A stretch of DNA of 57,031 bases from contig PABB01000034.1 of assembly GCA_002702655.1 (NCBI GenBank), positions 1 through 57,031 of the forward strand. The letters run 5' to 3'. This stretch comes from Planctomycetaceae bacterium. Lineage in GTDB: Bacteria > Planctomycetota > Planctomycetia > Pirellulales > Lacipirellulaceae. The translations under genes were made by a program, and so were the position numbers. This document shows positions 37,238 to 46,190 of this stretch, piece after piece; position 1 is the first letter of the stretch, and each line of letters begins with the position of its first letter. A model generated the notes under the pieces. That model saw only the letters and a program-made list of their open reading frames with translations. It was not told the DNA's origin and did no database searches.

Positions 37238-37522
37238 ATGGCAGATACGATGAAAACTCGCGTCGCCGCCTTGACGCCCCGGCAGCGCGAGGTCGTCCGG
37301 CTGATCAGTCTGGGCTGTACCGATATCGAGATTGGCAAGGTCCTGGGGCTTTCGCCGGCCACGGTCAACAATCACCGTTCGGCAGCCATGCGTACATTGG
37401 GCACGGACAAGGCGGCACTGATCGCCCGAATCGCCCTGAAATACCGCATTTCGTCGCTTTCCGAGACGCTCACCATGTCTGAGAAGCGGAAGAGCGGTCG
37501 CAAAAAGGACGGCTGGAACTAA
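37238..37522 (+). CDS. Orphan LuxR/GerE-type DNA-binding protein (no receiver)
   Basis: 94 residues from ATG at 37238, with GAAAGGAAA upstream. Almost the whole protein is the LuxR-type helix-turn-helix: LTPRQREVVRLISLGCTDIEIGKVLGLSPATVNNHRSAAMRTLGT, with the usual T-P-R-E start, E-I-A-like helix and N-N-H-R-S recognition helix. A basic tail ends KRKSGRKKDGWN. There is no receiver or ligand domain. It may act as a stand-alone regulator or be an output partner of a kinase elsewhere. It is isolated by an AT-rich gap on one side and a 222-base gap on the other. Confidence 0.9.
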   Translation: MADTMKTRVAALTPRQREVVRLISLGCTDIEIGKVLGLSPATVNNHRSAAMRTLGTDKAALIARIALKYRISSLSETLTMSEKRKSGRKKDGWN

Positions 37523-37657
37523 CGCGACGAAGCGTCAGTCTGATCGCAAGCGTGCTTGGCAATTGCCCCCACGAGAGGGCCTGTGAACGCCCACAAGCGG
37601 TTGCGGAGCGAGCTTCTTTTAAGCAGCTTCCGCAGGCCGCAGGCGCCAAGCAACTCA

Positions 37658-37686
37658 TGGGCAGAGTCCGCGACTTTCAGTAGAAT
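37658..37686 (+). promoter_or_regulatory. Candidate promoter of the fucosidase gene
   Basis: TGGGCA (37658-37663) and TAGAAT (37681-37686) are separated by 17 bases and lie about 58 bases before the ATG at 37745. The -10 box matches at 5 of 6 positions, the -35 box at 4 of 6. Confidence 0.4.
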
Positions 37687-37744
37687 TGGCCGGCTGCGGC
37701 CCCGGCAGGGGCCGCTTCCCTTTTCTCCTGCTGGAAGTTCGGCC

Positions 37745-39106
37745 ATGCAATTCGCAGCCCGCTGCCTCGTTCTTCTGTTGCTTCTTGCCGCGAATGGCGT
37801 TGACGTCGGCGCCCGCGCCGAGTCCCCCTCCGACCGGGACATGCGCATGTCGTGGTGGCGCGATGCGCGTTTCGGCATGTTTATCCACTGGGGACTGTAC
37901 GCCGTCCCCGCCGGGCGCTGGAACGGGGAGGACGTGCCAGGCATCGGCGAGTGGATCATGGATCGCGCGAACATTTCGGCGGCCGACTACGAAAAACTGG
38001 CGCCGCGGTTCGATCCCACCGAATACGATCCGCAGCAATGGGCCCAAGTGGCCAAAGACGCGGGGATGAAGTACGTGGTGATCACGTCCAAACACCACGA
38101 CGGATTCTGCCTGTTCGATACCGCGGCCACCGACTGGGACGTCGTCGACGCGACCCCGTGGGGCAAGGACTTGCTGATGCCGCTGAGCGCAGCTTGCCGC
38201 GAGGCCGGGCTGCACTTCTGCGTTTACTACTCGATTATGGATTGGCATCACCCGGCGCAAGTCCGCGGGGGCGAGTACCATAATCCGACTCGCATTCGGG
38301 ATGGTCAGAAGCGAGTTTACATCGACTACATGAAGCAGCAGTTGGGCGAGTTGCTGGATTCGTGCGACCCCGACGTGCTGTGGTTCGACGGAGAATGGCC
38401 CGACTGGTGGACCGAACCGGACGGACGCGAGGTCTACGACTTTCTGCTAAAGCGCAAACCGTCGATCATCGTCAACAACCGCGTCGCCAAAGGCCGCAAA
38501 GGCATGGAGGGTTTCAGCCCCGACGATCAGCCGCACGCCGGCGACTTTGGCACGCCCGAACAGCAGATCCCCGCAACGGGCGTCCCAGGCCTCGATTGGG
38601 AATCGTGCATGACGATGAACGACACCTGGGGGTTCAAGGCCAACGACGACAACTGGAAGAGCGAAGCAACGCTGATTCGCAACCTGATCGACATTGCCTC
38701 GAAGGGCGGCAACTACCTACTGAATGTGGGACCGACCGCCGAGGGACGCATCCCGCAGCCAAGCGTCGAGCGACTGGCCGCCATCGGGCGATGGTTGCGA
38801 GCCAATGGTGAGTCGATTTACGGCACCACCGCCAGCCCGTTCGAGCCGCCGCCGTGGGGGCGAGCTACCAAGCGTGCCGGCGGCGACGCTCTGGAGGTCT
38901 ACCTCCACGTGTTTGACTGGCCGGCCGACGGTCGCCTGGCCGTGCCGGCTTTGGGCGGCTCGATCACATCGGCCACGCTACTGGATGGGGGGACCAACGT
39001 CGAGTTCGAGCAGACTGCAAGCGGCGCGGCTACGTTGCAGTTGTCTGCCGAGGCGCCGGACGAAGTTGCCAGCGTGGTCAAGCTGGTTATCGCGGCCGGC
39101 GACTGA
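37745..39106 (+). CDS. Alpha-L-fucosidase, GH29
   Basis: 453 residues from ATG at 37745. A signal peptide ([18 protein letters not shown]) precedes a (beta/alpha)8 barrel. Motifs: [45 protein letters not shown] and LWFDGEW, in which Asp215 is the expected GH29 nucleophile. [17 protein letters not shown] is the usual family block near the end of the barrel. A short C-terminal beta domain follows. It releases L-fucose from sulfated fucans or glycans outside the cytoplasm. The assignment is secure at family level; linkage specificity is not. Confidence 0.94.
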   Translation: MQFAARCLVLLLLLAANGVDVGARAESPSDRDMRMSWWRDARFGMFIHWGLYAVPAGRWNGEDVPGIGEWIMDRANISAADYEKLAPRFDPTEYDPQQWAQVAKDAGMKYVVITSKHHDGFCLFDTAATDWDVVDATPWGKDLLMPLSAACREAGLHFCVYYSIMDWHHPAQVRGGEYHNPTRIRDGQKRVYIDYMKQQLGELLDSCDPDVLWFDGEWPDWWTEPDGREVYDFLLKRKPSIIVNNRVAKGRKGMEGFSPDDQPHAGDFGTPEQQIPATGVPGLDWESCMTMNDTWGFKANDDNWKSEATLIRNLIDIASKGGNYLLNVGPTAEGRIPQPSVERLAAIGRWLRANGESIYGTTASPFEPPPWGRATKRAGGDALEVYLHVFDWPADGRLAVPALGGSITSATLLDGGTNVEFEQTASGAATLQLSAEAPDEVASVVKLVIAAGD

Positions 39107-39159
39107 GACGGAATATCCCACTGGACGCGTGCCCGCCAAGCGGCAAGCTTGGCTGCCGC

Positions 39160-39780
39160 CTACACGGGCGGGCGTTCGGCGTTCATGGTGACAACCCGCA
39201 GCTTGCCGCGTCGCCGGCGAATCACATTGATCGCCCCGTTCGCCTGCGACAATTCGCGTCCTGCCGCGGGAGACATGCCCAGTAGTCCCGCGAGGTAGAC
39301 GCGATTCACCACGCTGTGGGCCACCACCGCGATCTTCTCGCCGCCGTGCCGCGCCGCCAGTTCGTCGAGCACGGGCTGCACGCGCAGGTAAACATCGCCG
39401 TATGACTCTCCATCGGGATACCCGCAGCGGCCCTCCGCTTGCATGAAACGCTCGTATGCCGCGGCATCTCGCTCTCGGATCTGCTCCCAGTAGAGCCCCT
39501 CCCACCTGCCGACGTCGACCTCGACCAGTTCGTCGACAATTTCGACGGGCAAGCCGTGGGGCGCTGCGACGATCGCTGCCGTTTCTCGCGCTCGAACCAG
39601 CGGCGTCGCGTACACGGCCGCCAACTCAACGGCGCCCAGCGCCCTTGCTGCGGTTTCCGCCTGCGTGCGCCCCGTCTTGGAGAGCGGCAAATTGATGCCT
39701 CGACCCTGGAGGCGGCCGTCCTCATTTGCCGCGGTGGCGCCGTGGCGTATCAAATACACAAGTGACTCTTCCTGACTCAT
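39160..39780 (-). CDS. Histidine phosphatase family protein (phosphoglycerate mutase-like)
   Basis: 206 residues from ATG at 39780; an ATG at 39795 adds 5 residues. The catalytic motif is LIRHGAT near the N-terminus, with the second conserved His in VVAHSVVNRVYLAGLLG. Other family segments are YATPLVRARETAAIVA and VGRWEGLYWEQI. It should be an active phosphatase with small phosphoester substrates, such as cobalamin intermediates or phosphosugars; the exact substrate is unknown. A nested hairpin (GCCCGCC...GCGGCA...TGCCGC...GGGCGGG) surrounds the stop codon at 39131-39172. Confidence 0.9.
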   Translation of the reverse strand: MSQEESLVYLIRHGATAANEDGRLQGRGINLPLSKTGRTQAETAARALGAVELAAVYATPLVRARETAAIVAAPHGLPVEIVDELVEVDVGRWEGLYWEQIRERDAAAYERFMQAEGRCGYPDGESYGDVYLRVQPVLDELAARHGGEKIAVVAHSVVNRVYLAGLLGMSPAAGRELSQANGAINVIRRRRGKLRVVTMNAERPPV

Positions 39781-40308
39781 CGGCGATGCTCGCACGCTGC
39801 TGTTCTACGGATAGCCGCGTCGGCGCCCTCGCAGGGAAGCTGCGGTCTCGGACATCGCACGCGTCCGCCGATTCAACCGGTTTGCCGCATCGCAAGCAAG
39901 TCCCCCGCCATAGAACGGTTAGTGAATTCGCATATGCGCTGACTGGTGCGCAACCGCGCGAAGTTGTGACGCAACCGCACATTTCCACCGGTTTCGAGTG
40001 ATAATTGCGGCTAATAATTCTCTAGGCGTCGCTCGCTCACTGGTCTATTATTTGAGAAAGAGGGTGCGTCGCGATGATCGCGACGACTCGCCGCCTTCCC
40101 GCCCAGATCCCCCCCCGAAACCCATTGCCCGGCGGAGCCGGCATGATTCGCGTGCGTTGCTGCCAACGCGTTCATATTTCCCCCGAGGATCGCGCTTTGC
40201 GAGGCCGTCACGGCAGCGCTATCGGCGTTCGCGGTCTTCGGTTCGCGTTACGGCATGCCGCGTGATCGCGGCGATTGCGGCATGACGCCCCACTCTCGGA
40301 AGGCAAGA
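39781..40308. other. 528-base gap, partly AT-rich, no gene supported
   Basis: The gap separates the divergent phosphatase and CoA-transferase genes and must hold both promoters. The part around 39900-40060 is AT-richer and contains TATTAT at 40046-40051 and repeated ATAATT and GCAACCGC words. Open frames have no protein-like composition. Confidence 0.4.
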
Positions 40309-41883
40309 ATGACGATGCATCACGCCAACGACTTCGCGGCACTCGACGTCGCCGTCGCTCCCCCTGTTCAGAGCCGCATGAGACACTTTCCTCGCTTGAC
40401 GCCCGATGAAGCCGCCCGGGTGATTCAACATGGCGACATGGTGGCGTTCAGTGGATTTACGCCGGCGGGAGCCGCCAAGGCGGTGCCCCGTGCGATCGCC
40501 AAGTTCGCCCGCGCCGAACACGAGGCCAATCGCGACTTCCAAATCCGCGCCCTCACCGGCGCGTCCACAGGGGCGAGTCTCGACGACACGCTGGCCGAAG
40601 CTGACGCCATCAGTTGGCGGGCCCCCTATCAGTCGTCCGGCCCGCTCCGCAAACAGGTCAACTCCGGCGCCGTGCAGTTCGTCGACATGCACTTGTCGCA
40701 TGTCCCGCAGATGGTGTTGTTCGGCTTTCTGGGCAAGGTCGACGTGGCCGTGGTGGAAGCGTCGGAAGTCACCCGCGACGGACGGGTCTACCTGACCACG
40801 TCGATTGGCGCTTCGCCGACGTTTCTCCAAGCCGCCGAGAAGGTCATCATCGAGTTGAACGAGCATCAGTCGGTGCGGCTCAGCGACATGGCCGACATCG
40901 TCACGCCGAAGCCGCCGCCGTATCGCCCCGGGCTTGACTTGCATCACCCGCTCGAACGGATCGGCAAGAGCTACGTGCTGATCGACCCGAAGAAGATTGT
41001 CGGCATTGTCGAAACGGACGAGGCCGACGAGTTGGGATCAATGTCACCTGCCGACGATATCAGCGAAGCCATCGCAGGGCACGTCGTCGAGTTCATCCAG
41101 CGGGAGCTTGCCAGCGGACGACTGCCTACCGATTTCCTGCCCCTGCAAAGCGGCGTGGGAAACATCGCCAACTCGGTGATGCAAGGCATCGGCAGCAATC
41201 CCGAAATCCCCGACTTCTTGATGTACTCGGAAGTGTTGCAGTCGGCGCCATTCGAGCTGCTGCTCAGCGGCCGGCTACAAGGTGCAAGTACGACGGCGCT
41301 GACGTTGCTGCCCGAGCAGATGGAAATGCTGCTGGAAAACGTCGACGAATTGTCGTCGCGACTGGTGCTGCGCCCGCAGGAGATCTCCAACAATCCGGCC
41401 GTCGTCCGACAGTTGGGCGTGATCGCCATGAACACGGCGTTGGAGGTCGACCTGTACGGGCACGTCAACAGCACGCACGTCAGCGGCCGACGGATGATGA
41501 ACGGCATCGGCGGCAGCGGCGATTTTGCCCGCAACGCCTATCTGTCGATCTTCGTGTGCCCCTCGGCGGTCAAGGGCGGACGCATCTCCACGATCACGCC
41601 CATGTGCAGCCACGTCGACCACAACGAGCATTCGGTGAATGTGATCGTCACCGAGCAAGGATACGCCGACCTCCGCGGCCTGGCGCCGGCACAACGGGCC
41701 CAACGGATCATCGAGCACTGCGCACACCCGGCCTACAAGGACTATCTGCATCGGTACTACCGCAATGCGGGCGGCGGTCATATCCGCCACAACCTTAGCC
41801 GTTGCTTCGAACTGCACGAGAATCTGGAACGCTACGGCTGGATGCTGCCGGAACTGGCGGGCGATGACGAGACGGGGCAGTAG
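40309..41883 (+). CDS. Acetyl-CoA hydrolase / succinyl-CoA:acetate CoA-transferase family
   Basis: 524 residues from ATG at 40309, with AAGGCA just before it; the open frame from 40255 is longer but not supported. The family core is clear: VAFSGFTPAGAAKAVP, YLTTSIGASPTFLQAAEKVI, the catalytic Glu308 in LMYSEVLQS (aligning with the Glu that attacks CoA in AarC-type enzymes), NTALEVDLYGHVNSTHV and GIGGSGDFARNAYLSIF. The enzyme uses acetyl-CoA or moves CoA between acetate and succinate. It is cytoplasmic and monocistronic. Hydrolase versus transferase cannot be decided from the sequence. Confidence 0.92.
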   Translation: MTMHHANDFAALDVAVAPPVQSRMRHFPRLTPDEAARVIQHGDMVAFSGFTPAGAAKAVPRAIAKFARAEHEANRDFQIRALTGASTGASLDDTLAEADAISWRAPYQSSGPLRKQVNSGAVQFVDMHLSHVPQMVLFGFLGKVDVAVVEASEVTRDGRVYLTTSIGASPTFLQAAEKVIIELNEHQSVRLSDMADIVTPKPPPYRPGLDLHHPLERIGKSYVLIDPKKIVGIVETDEADELGSMSPADDISEAIAGHVVEFIQRELASGRLPTDFLPLQSGVGNIANSVMQGIGSNPEIPDFLMYSEVLQSAPFELLLSGRLQGASTTALTLLPEQMEMLLENVDELSSRLVLRPQEISNNPAVVRQLGVIAMNTALEVDLYGHVNSTHVSGRRMMNGIGGSGDFARNAYLSIFVCPSAVKGGRISTITPMCSHVDHNEHSVNVIVTEQGYADLRGLAPAQRAQRIIEHCAHPAYKDYLHRYYRNAGGGHIRHNLSRCFELHENLERYGWMLPELAGDDETGQ

Positions 41884-41919
41884 TCGGTCGGCCTGCGAAG
41901 CGTAACGGCGGCGCGTCTG

Positions 41920-43002
41920 CTAATCGCTCGATTTTTGGTGCGCGACCGCGCCCTTGCGTCGCGCCAGCGCCGCGGCGGTGGTGATGGCGGCGACCATGCC
42001 GCTGGATTCGGCCGTGCCGGTCCAGGCGCGGTCGAAGGCCGTGCCGTGGGCGACGCTGGTGCGGATGATCGGCAAACCCAACGTGATGTTCACCGCGCGG
42101 TGCATGCCCAGCAGTTTCAGGGCGATGTGGCCCTGGTCGTGATACATGGCAACCACGGCATCGAACTCGCCCGCAGCGGCGCGGACCATGATGGTGTCGG
42201 CCGGCAGCGGGCCGACGGCGTGAACCCCCGCGGCGTTGGCGGCGGCCACGGCCGGGGCGATGATCTGCCGCTCTTCATCGCCGAACAGGCCGTCTTCGCC
42301 TGCATGCGGATTGAGCGCACAGACGCCGATCTGCGGATCGTCGATGCCGAAACCGTTGCGGACCACATCGTCGGCGAGGACGCACTTGGCAGTGATCTCC
42401 GCGGAGTTGAGCCCTGCAATGGCGTCCCGCATCGCGCAGTGCAGCGTCGTGTGGACGACGCCCAAGCCGGCACGCGACTCGGGCAACTCCGCCTTTGGCA
42501 GATATAACATCATGGCAAAGTCGTCGACGCCGCACAGCTCGGCCAGCAGTTCGGTGTGCCCCGGATAAAGGTGGCCGGCCGCGTGCAGGGCGGCCTTGCT
42601 TAACGGGGCGGTGACGACGGCGGCAAACTCGCCGGCCAGGGCGCCTCGCGTGGCCCGGCAAACGGCTTCGTAGGCGGCGTGTCCGGTACGGGGATCGAGT
42701 TGCCCCCGCGGCGCTTCGAGCGCGTCGACGCCGCCTACCGGCAGGCAGGCGATGTTGAGCAGGTCGCCCGTGTCCTCCCCCAGCATGCGGATGGCCGTGA
42801 CCGAGTCGATCGGATGAACCGCGGCCGGTTGCCCCAAAAGTTCGGCGGCCTGCTCCAAGAACTCGGGCCGGCCCACCGCCACGGGACGGCAGCAGGCGTG
42901 GACCCGCGCGTCGCACCAGGCCCGGAGGACCACTTCCGGGCCGACGCCGGCGGGATCGCCCAGGGTCAGGGCGATAATCGGTTTCTCTGCCGGAGAAAGC
43001 AT
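41920..43002 (-). CDS. pdxA: 4-hydroxythreonine-4-phosphate dehydrogenase family (PdxA or PdxA2)
   Basis: 360 residues from ATG at 43002; an ATG at 43047 with AGAGGGA upstream would add 15 non-conserved residues, but a -10-like box lies between them, favouring 43002. Family motifs: ALTLGDPAGVGPEVVL, the metal ligand His in LYPGHTELLAEL, MYHDQGHIALKL and IRTSVAHGTAFDRAWTG. The form DQGHIALK is closer to the PdxA2 group, which acts on four-carbon sugar acid phosphates, than to classical PdxA (DQGLxxLK); no pdxJ or sugar-acid genes are near to decide. Confidence 0.85.
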   Translation of the reverse strand: MLSPAEKPIIALTLGDPAGVGPEVVLRAWCDARVHACCRPVAVGRPEFLEQAAELLGQPAAVHPIDSVTAIRMLGEDTGDLLNIACLPVGGVDALEAPRGQLDPRTGHAAYEAVCRATRGALAGEFAAVVTAPLSKAALHAAGHLYPGHTELLAELCGVDDFAMMLYLPKAELPESRAGLGVVHTTLHCAMRDAIAGLNSAEITAKCVLADDVVRNGFGIDDPQIGVCALNPHAGEDGLFGDEERQIIAPAVAAANAAGVHAVGPLPADTIMVRAAAGEFDAVVAMYHDQGHIALKLLGMHRAVNITLGLPIIRTSVAHGTAFDRAWTGTAESSGMVAAITTAAALARRKGAVAHQKSSD

Positions 43003-43233
43003 GGCGGGGCAGGGGGGAGAGTACCGAAAAATGCGCGGGTTCGACATGAGATCGTCCCTCTCTTCAATTCTAAACGGGCGCGGCGTCGAAACAACGCCTG
43101 CTGCCCTCGCCAGCGGTGCGTTACAATGGCGAAAGCGCCGGCGGTTGAGGCAATCGTCGGGGCGACTCGGCGGACGCGCCTTTGCGGACGCAGCCGCCGC
43201 GGCGGCCATTTTCCACGCTTTTAATCTGCTGCG

Positions 43234-43815
43234 ATGACCCGTATCTTCCCCTCGCTGGCTTCAATATCCCTCATGCTCTTCGTCCTGGCGCTCGGGCTGG
43301 GACTTTCGGTCGGCGACTTGTACGACAACCCCACGCAAGCCGATGTCGCCCAGAAGGGGAATCACCTCCTGGCAGGCACGGCTGCGGCGCTGTTCGTGGT
43401 GTTTGTGGAGAGCATCGCCGTCACCTACTTCGTTGGCACCAGCCGCTGGTGCAAAGAGGTCACCGAGACATACAAGCTTGACCCAGCCGATGTGGCCGAG
43501 AGCACGCGACTGAAGCGGCGGACGTTCCCCTTGGCGGTCGCCGGCATGTTGACGGTCGTGGGCGTTGGCGCCCTCGGCGCTGCGTCCGATCCTGGAACGG
43601 GCCGCGAGAACACCGCCACGATGGCCAACGTGCACCTGGCTGCCGCATTTGCCGGGCTCTGTTTCGTTGGTTGGACCTACTATCGGGCGTGGCTGAACAT
43701 CGCCGAGAACCAGAATGTCATCGCGAGAATCGTCGCCAAGGTGCGCGAGATCCGTGTGGCGAAAGGCTTAGACGTGGAGCCGGTCGAAGACGAACCCGCG
43801 ACCGTGCCCCATTAG
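43234..43815 (+). CDS. Integral membrane protein, four helices, unknown function
   Basis: 193 residues. Helices are at about 8-27, 44-66, 98-117 and 130-150. The loop between helices 2 and 3 (TSRWCKEVTETYKLDPADVAESTRLKRRTF) and the charged C-terminus (IAENQNVIARIVAKVREIRVAKGLDVE) look conserved. It is 24 bases from the end of the preceding gap and divergent from pdxA. A TACAAT -10-like box lies at 43122-43127. The family is not recognised; topology and coding quality make it a likely real gene. Confidence 0.72.
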   Translation: MTRIFPSLASISLMLFVLALGLGLSVGDLYDNPTQADVAQKGNHLLAGTAAALFVVFVESIAVTYFVGTSRWCKEVTETYKLDPADVAESTRLKRRTFPLAVAGMLTVVGVGALGAASDPGTGRENTATMANVHLAAAFAGLCFVGWTYYRAWLNIAENQNVIARIVAKVREIRVAKGLDVEPVEDEPATVPH

Positions 43816-43964
43816 CCGCCTCCTGCGCGGCGTACGCGGCCCGGTCCGGTTAGGCAAACCATGCACGTGCCGCCGATCGTACCTTGCGCATGCGCCGCTC
43901 TGGCGCGATTGCGGTGACTTCGCCGAACAGAGGTGATAGCCGACGGTGCATCGCGTACCGCCGC

Positions 43965-44999
43965 ATGCACCCTTCAGTTCGCGCCACGAGTTCCCCATTG
44001 GCCGCCCTCCGCCTGAAATCCGCTCGGTTTGCCGCGATGTGCGCATCGCTGGCCGTCGGCGTTTGCGCCGCCTGCGGCCTGGGAAATGCCGCGAAAGCAG
44101 AGCGAGATAACGTGTCCGCAACGGACACGGTGCTCGAACGGAATTCCGCTGGCAGCGTGATCAGTCAACGGGAATTGCGACTCGACACGGACGGGAACTG
44201 GATCCGCCACGGCCAGTGGCGACGCTGGGACGACCGGGGCCAACTGATGGAGTCCGGACAATACGACAACAGCCGCCGGACGGGGCGTTGGACAAAGTGG
44301 CTCGGTCCCAAGCAGGCCGGCCTACTTGTCCCGCCCGAGACCGGATTCGCGGCGCCGCTGATCAGCCAAGCCGACTTTCTCGCGGACCGACTCCATGGCG
44401 AGTGGGTGATCTTCGATGCGGGCGGTCGACACGTGTTTCGCGGCGAATTTCACCACGGCGATCGCCACGGAGAACTGACGTGGTGGGACGGCCAAGGCCG
44501 CGTCGCGTGGCGGCAGTCATACCGGCGAGGCCGGCCTGAGGGCCCGCGGCTCACCCGCGATCGGATCTCAGGCGAGACGGCTGTCGCGGGCGAGTACCTT
44601 GACGGATATCGGGTGGAGCGTGTCGCCCCCGAGACGCCGCGGGGCGAAGCCCGCACAGACGGCCAGTTGCTGGTGGGTCCAGAGTTGCCGATCCACGGCG
44701 ACGATTTTGCCAACTCGCGATTTGCTCGATACCAACTGCAACATGAAGTGCTGAAGCACGGCGCCTGGCGCCAATGGAATTCGGCGGGCCAATTGGTCAT
44801 GCAGGGCCAGTTCGATAGAGGCCGGGCGTGCGGACGCTTCGAATGGCGGCACGCCAACGGACAGCTCGCAGCGGCAGGCGATTTTGAGGCGGGGCAGTAT
44901 TCCGGCGAATGGCGGTGGTGGGACCCTGCCGGCGTCCAGACGGCCTCTCGCGACGCCCCCGTTGCTGCGATCTCCGCCCGCCCGGCGGCTGTGAAATGA
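43965..44999 (+). CDS. Secreted MORN/YwqK-like repeat protein
   Basis: 344 residues from ATG at 43965; starts at 43884 and 44037 are alternatives. A signal sequence (ARFAAMCASLAVGVCAACG) is followed by repeats: GNWIRHGQWRRWDDRGQLMESGQYDN, GEWVIFDAGGRHVFRGEFHHGDRHGE is split by loops, and HGAWRQWNSAGQLVMQGQFDRG and NGQLAAAGDFEAGQYSGEWRWW. Repeats of G-x-W-x-x-W/F with Y/F-x-x-G recall MORN repeats and the YwqK antitoxin family. These bind lipids or partner proteins. It is probably exported. There is no adjacent toxin gene. Confidence 0.7.
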   Translation: MHPSVRATSSPLAALRLKSARFAAMCASLAVGVCAACGLGNAAKAERDNVSATDTVLERNSAGSVISQRELRLDTDGNWIRHGQWRRWDDRGQLMESGQYDNSRRTGRWTKWLGPKQAGLLVPPETGFAAPLISQADFLADRLHGEWVIFDAGGRHVFRGEFHHGDRHGELTWWDGQGRVAWRQSYRRGRPEGPRLTRDRISGETAVAGEYLDGYRVERVAPETPRGEARTDGQLLVGPELPIHGDDFANSRFARYQLQHEVLKHGAWRQWNSAGQLVMQGQFDRGRACGRFEWRHANGQLAAAGDFEAGQYSGEWRWWDPAGVQTASRDAPVAAISARPAAVK

Positions 45000-45119
45000 G
45001 TCTTGTTTGCCCCGGCGTCGATCTCAGCGAGGCGGGGGCCTCCCTCCCGCCGCCGCGAGTCGCGAAAAAAGAGGCGGCAAAACCAGACAATTCCTCCTAA
45101 AACACCCAGTCCCCCGGGC

Positions 45120-45147
45120 ATGACAGCAAAGCGTGAGCAATTATACT
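45120..45147 (+). promoter_or_regulatory. Candidate promoter of the 60-residue membrane protein gene
   Basis: ATGACA (45120-45125) and TATACT (45142-45147) are separated by 16 bases; each box differs from the consensus at one position. The ATG lies 73 bases downstream. Confidence 0.5.
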
Positions 45148-45219
45148 AGGGGTTTATCGACGTCCCGTCGGTCGCCGCCCCACACGCCCCTTCGCCTCGT
45201 CGTCGCCAGCAGGTTGCCC

Positions 45220-45402
45220 ATGTCCAAGGCTCTCACGATCGTAGGATTGGTCGTCGCGGGCCTGGTCGCGCTGATCTTCACGCTGGATCTGGCAGTCGGC
45301 GTGCCTTTTGCTCGCGCGAGCATGCCGATGGACATTGGCGCCCTGATTGGGGCCCTGCTACTGGGCTGGGCCAGCTTCGAGGCGATGCGCGAGATTCGCT
45401 AG
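45220..45402 (+). CDS. Small membrane protein (60 aa), unknown function
   Basis: 60 residues from ATG at 45220, with AGCAGG upstream and a candidate promoter at 45120-45147. Two membrane helices (IVGLVVAGLVALIFTLDLAVG and IGALIGALLLGWASFEAM) are joined by a short loop with a basic C-terminus. Small two-helix proteins of this kind are common in planctomycete genomes and unannotated in function. Coding is supported by codon usage and the promoter. Confidence 0.65.
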   Translation: MSKALTIVGLVVAGLVALIFTLDLAVGVPFARASMPMDIGALIGALLLGWASFEAMREIR

Positions 45403-45419
45403 GAGCGTCTCGCATGTGA

Positions 45420-45481
45420 CGGCTCTGCGAGCCCTGAACAGCGGAATGACGCTCGCCAACGTGACACGGCTCGCAGAGCCG
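45420..45481. repeat. Perfect 14-bp inverted repeat between convergent genes
   Basis: CGGCTCTGCGAGCC (45420-45433) and GGCTCGCAGAGCCG (45468-45481) flank 34 bases. It lies between the 60-residue gene (stop 45402) and the minus-strand gene ending at 45507. It could be a bidirectional terminator without T-runs or a dispersed palindrome. Confidence 0.6.
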
Positions 45482-45506
45482 CGACACGAGTTGCTCAGCA
45501 GCTCGC

Positions 45507-46190
45507 CTACGCAGCACGCAGGATCGACTGCTGTGGAATCGGCCGGCGGCCAGCCGTCAGTGCGGCTGCCAGATCGCTGGCGGTGGCAGTACGAATCTCG
45601 CCGCAGGCCTGCAGACTCTGCAGCGACTCGATCAGTCGCGAGATCTGGCGGCGGCCCATGCCGCCCGCGCGAGCGAGTTGCGCGGCTTCGATGACCACCG
45701 TGGCGCCTCGCGAGTGCTCGGCAACCAGGCGATCCACGTTGACTGTCGACAGTCGACGCCACCATTTGTCTCCTGGCGCGACTGTGTCGACGGCTTGCCT
45801 GACCACGCTAACCGGCAGGGCGGTCCGCCGATCGCTGGCATCGATCACGGTGCGGACGTCCAGGCGGCTCAAGTCAGCCAGTGCCCCGCGTAGAGTGGCC
45901 CCAGCGGGCAGGTAGACGGCGTCGATCGACCGCCCGGCGGCACGGCAGGCGGCCATGCGCGACTCTAGCGAGTCGGACTCGCTCTCCAATGGCATGACGA
46001 CGGCCCATTCGCACTGACTCGCCCGCGGCTGCCGAACCATGGCCGCATCCACCGCGACCGTGCAAGCAAGCCGGGCTGCGTTGATCTTTTCGATCACCGC
46101 GTCGGCGGCCTGGGCGGTCGCTGCCCGGGCGGCTGCTCCCTGACAGGCGACCACAAGCTGAAAATGCAACGGGCGAGCTGGACTGGGCAT
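45507..46190 (-). CDS. Protein of unknown function, possible NodB-like (polysaccharide deacetylase) fold
   Basis: 227 residues from ATG at 46190; an ATG at 46202 adds 4. There is no signal. Blocks such as LHFQLVVACQGAAAR, INAARLACTVAVDAAMV, SRMAACRAAGRSIDAVYLPAG, DVRTVIDASDR and LQSLQACGEIRTATASDLAA suggest alternating beta/alpha units ending like the NodB barrel. The metal-binding Asp-His-His set of active deacetylases is not found, so it would be inactive or a different fold. This is a weak inference. It faces the YheT-like gene divergently (gap 46191-46469). Confidence 0.5.
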   Translation of the reverse strand: MPSPARPLHFQLVVACQGAAARAATAQAADAVIEKINAARLACTVAVDAAMVRQPRASQCEWAVVMPLESESDSLESRMAACRAAGRSIDAVYLPAGATLRGALADLSRLDVRTVIDASDRRTALPVSVVRQAVDTVAPGDKWWRRLSTVNVDRLVAEHSRGATVVIEAAQLARAGGMGRRQISRLIESLQSLQACGEIRTATASDLAAALTAGRRPIPQQSILRAA

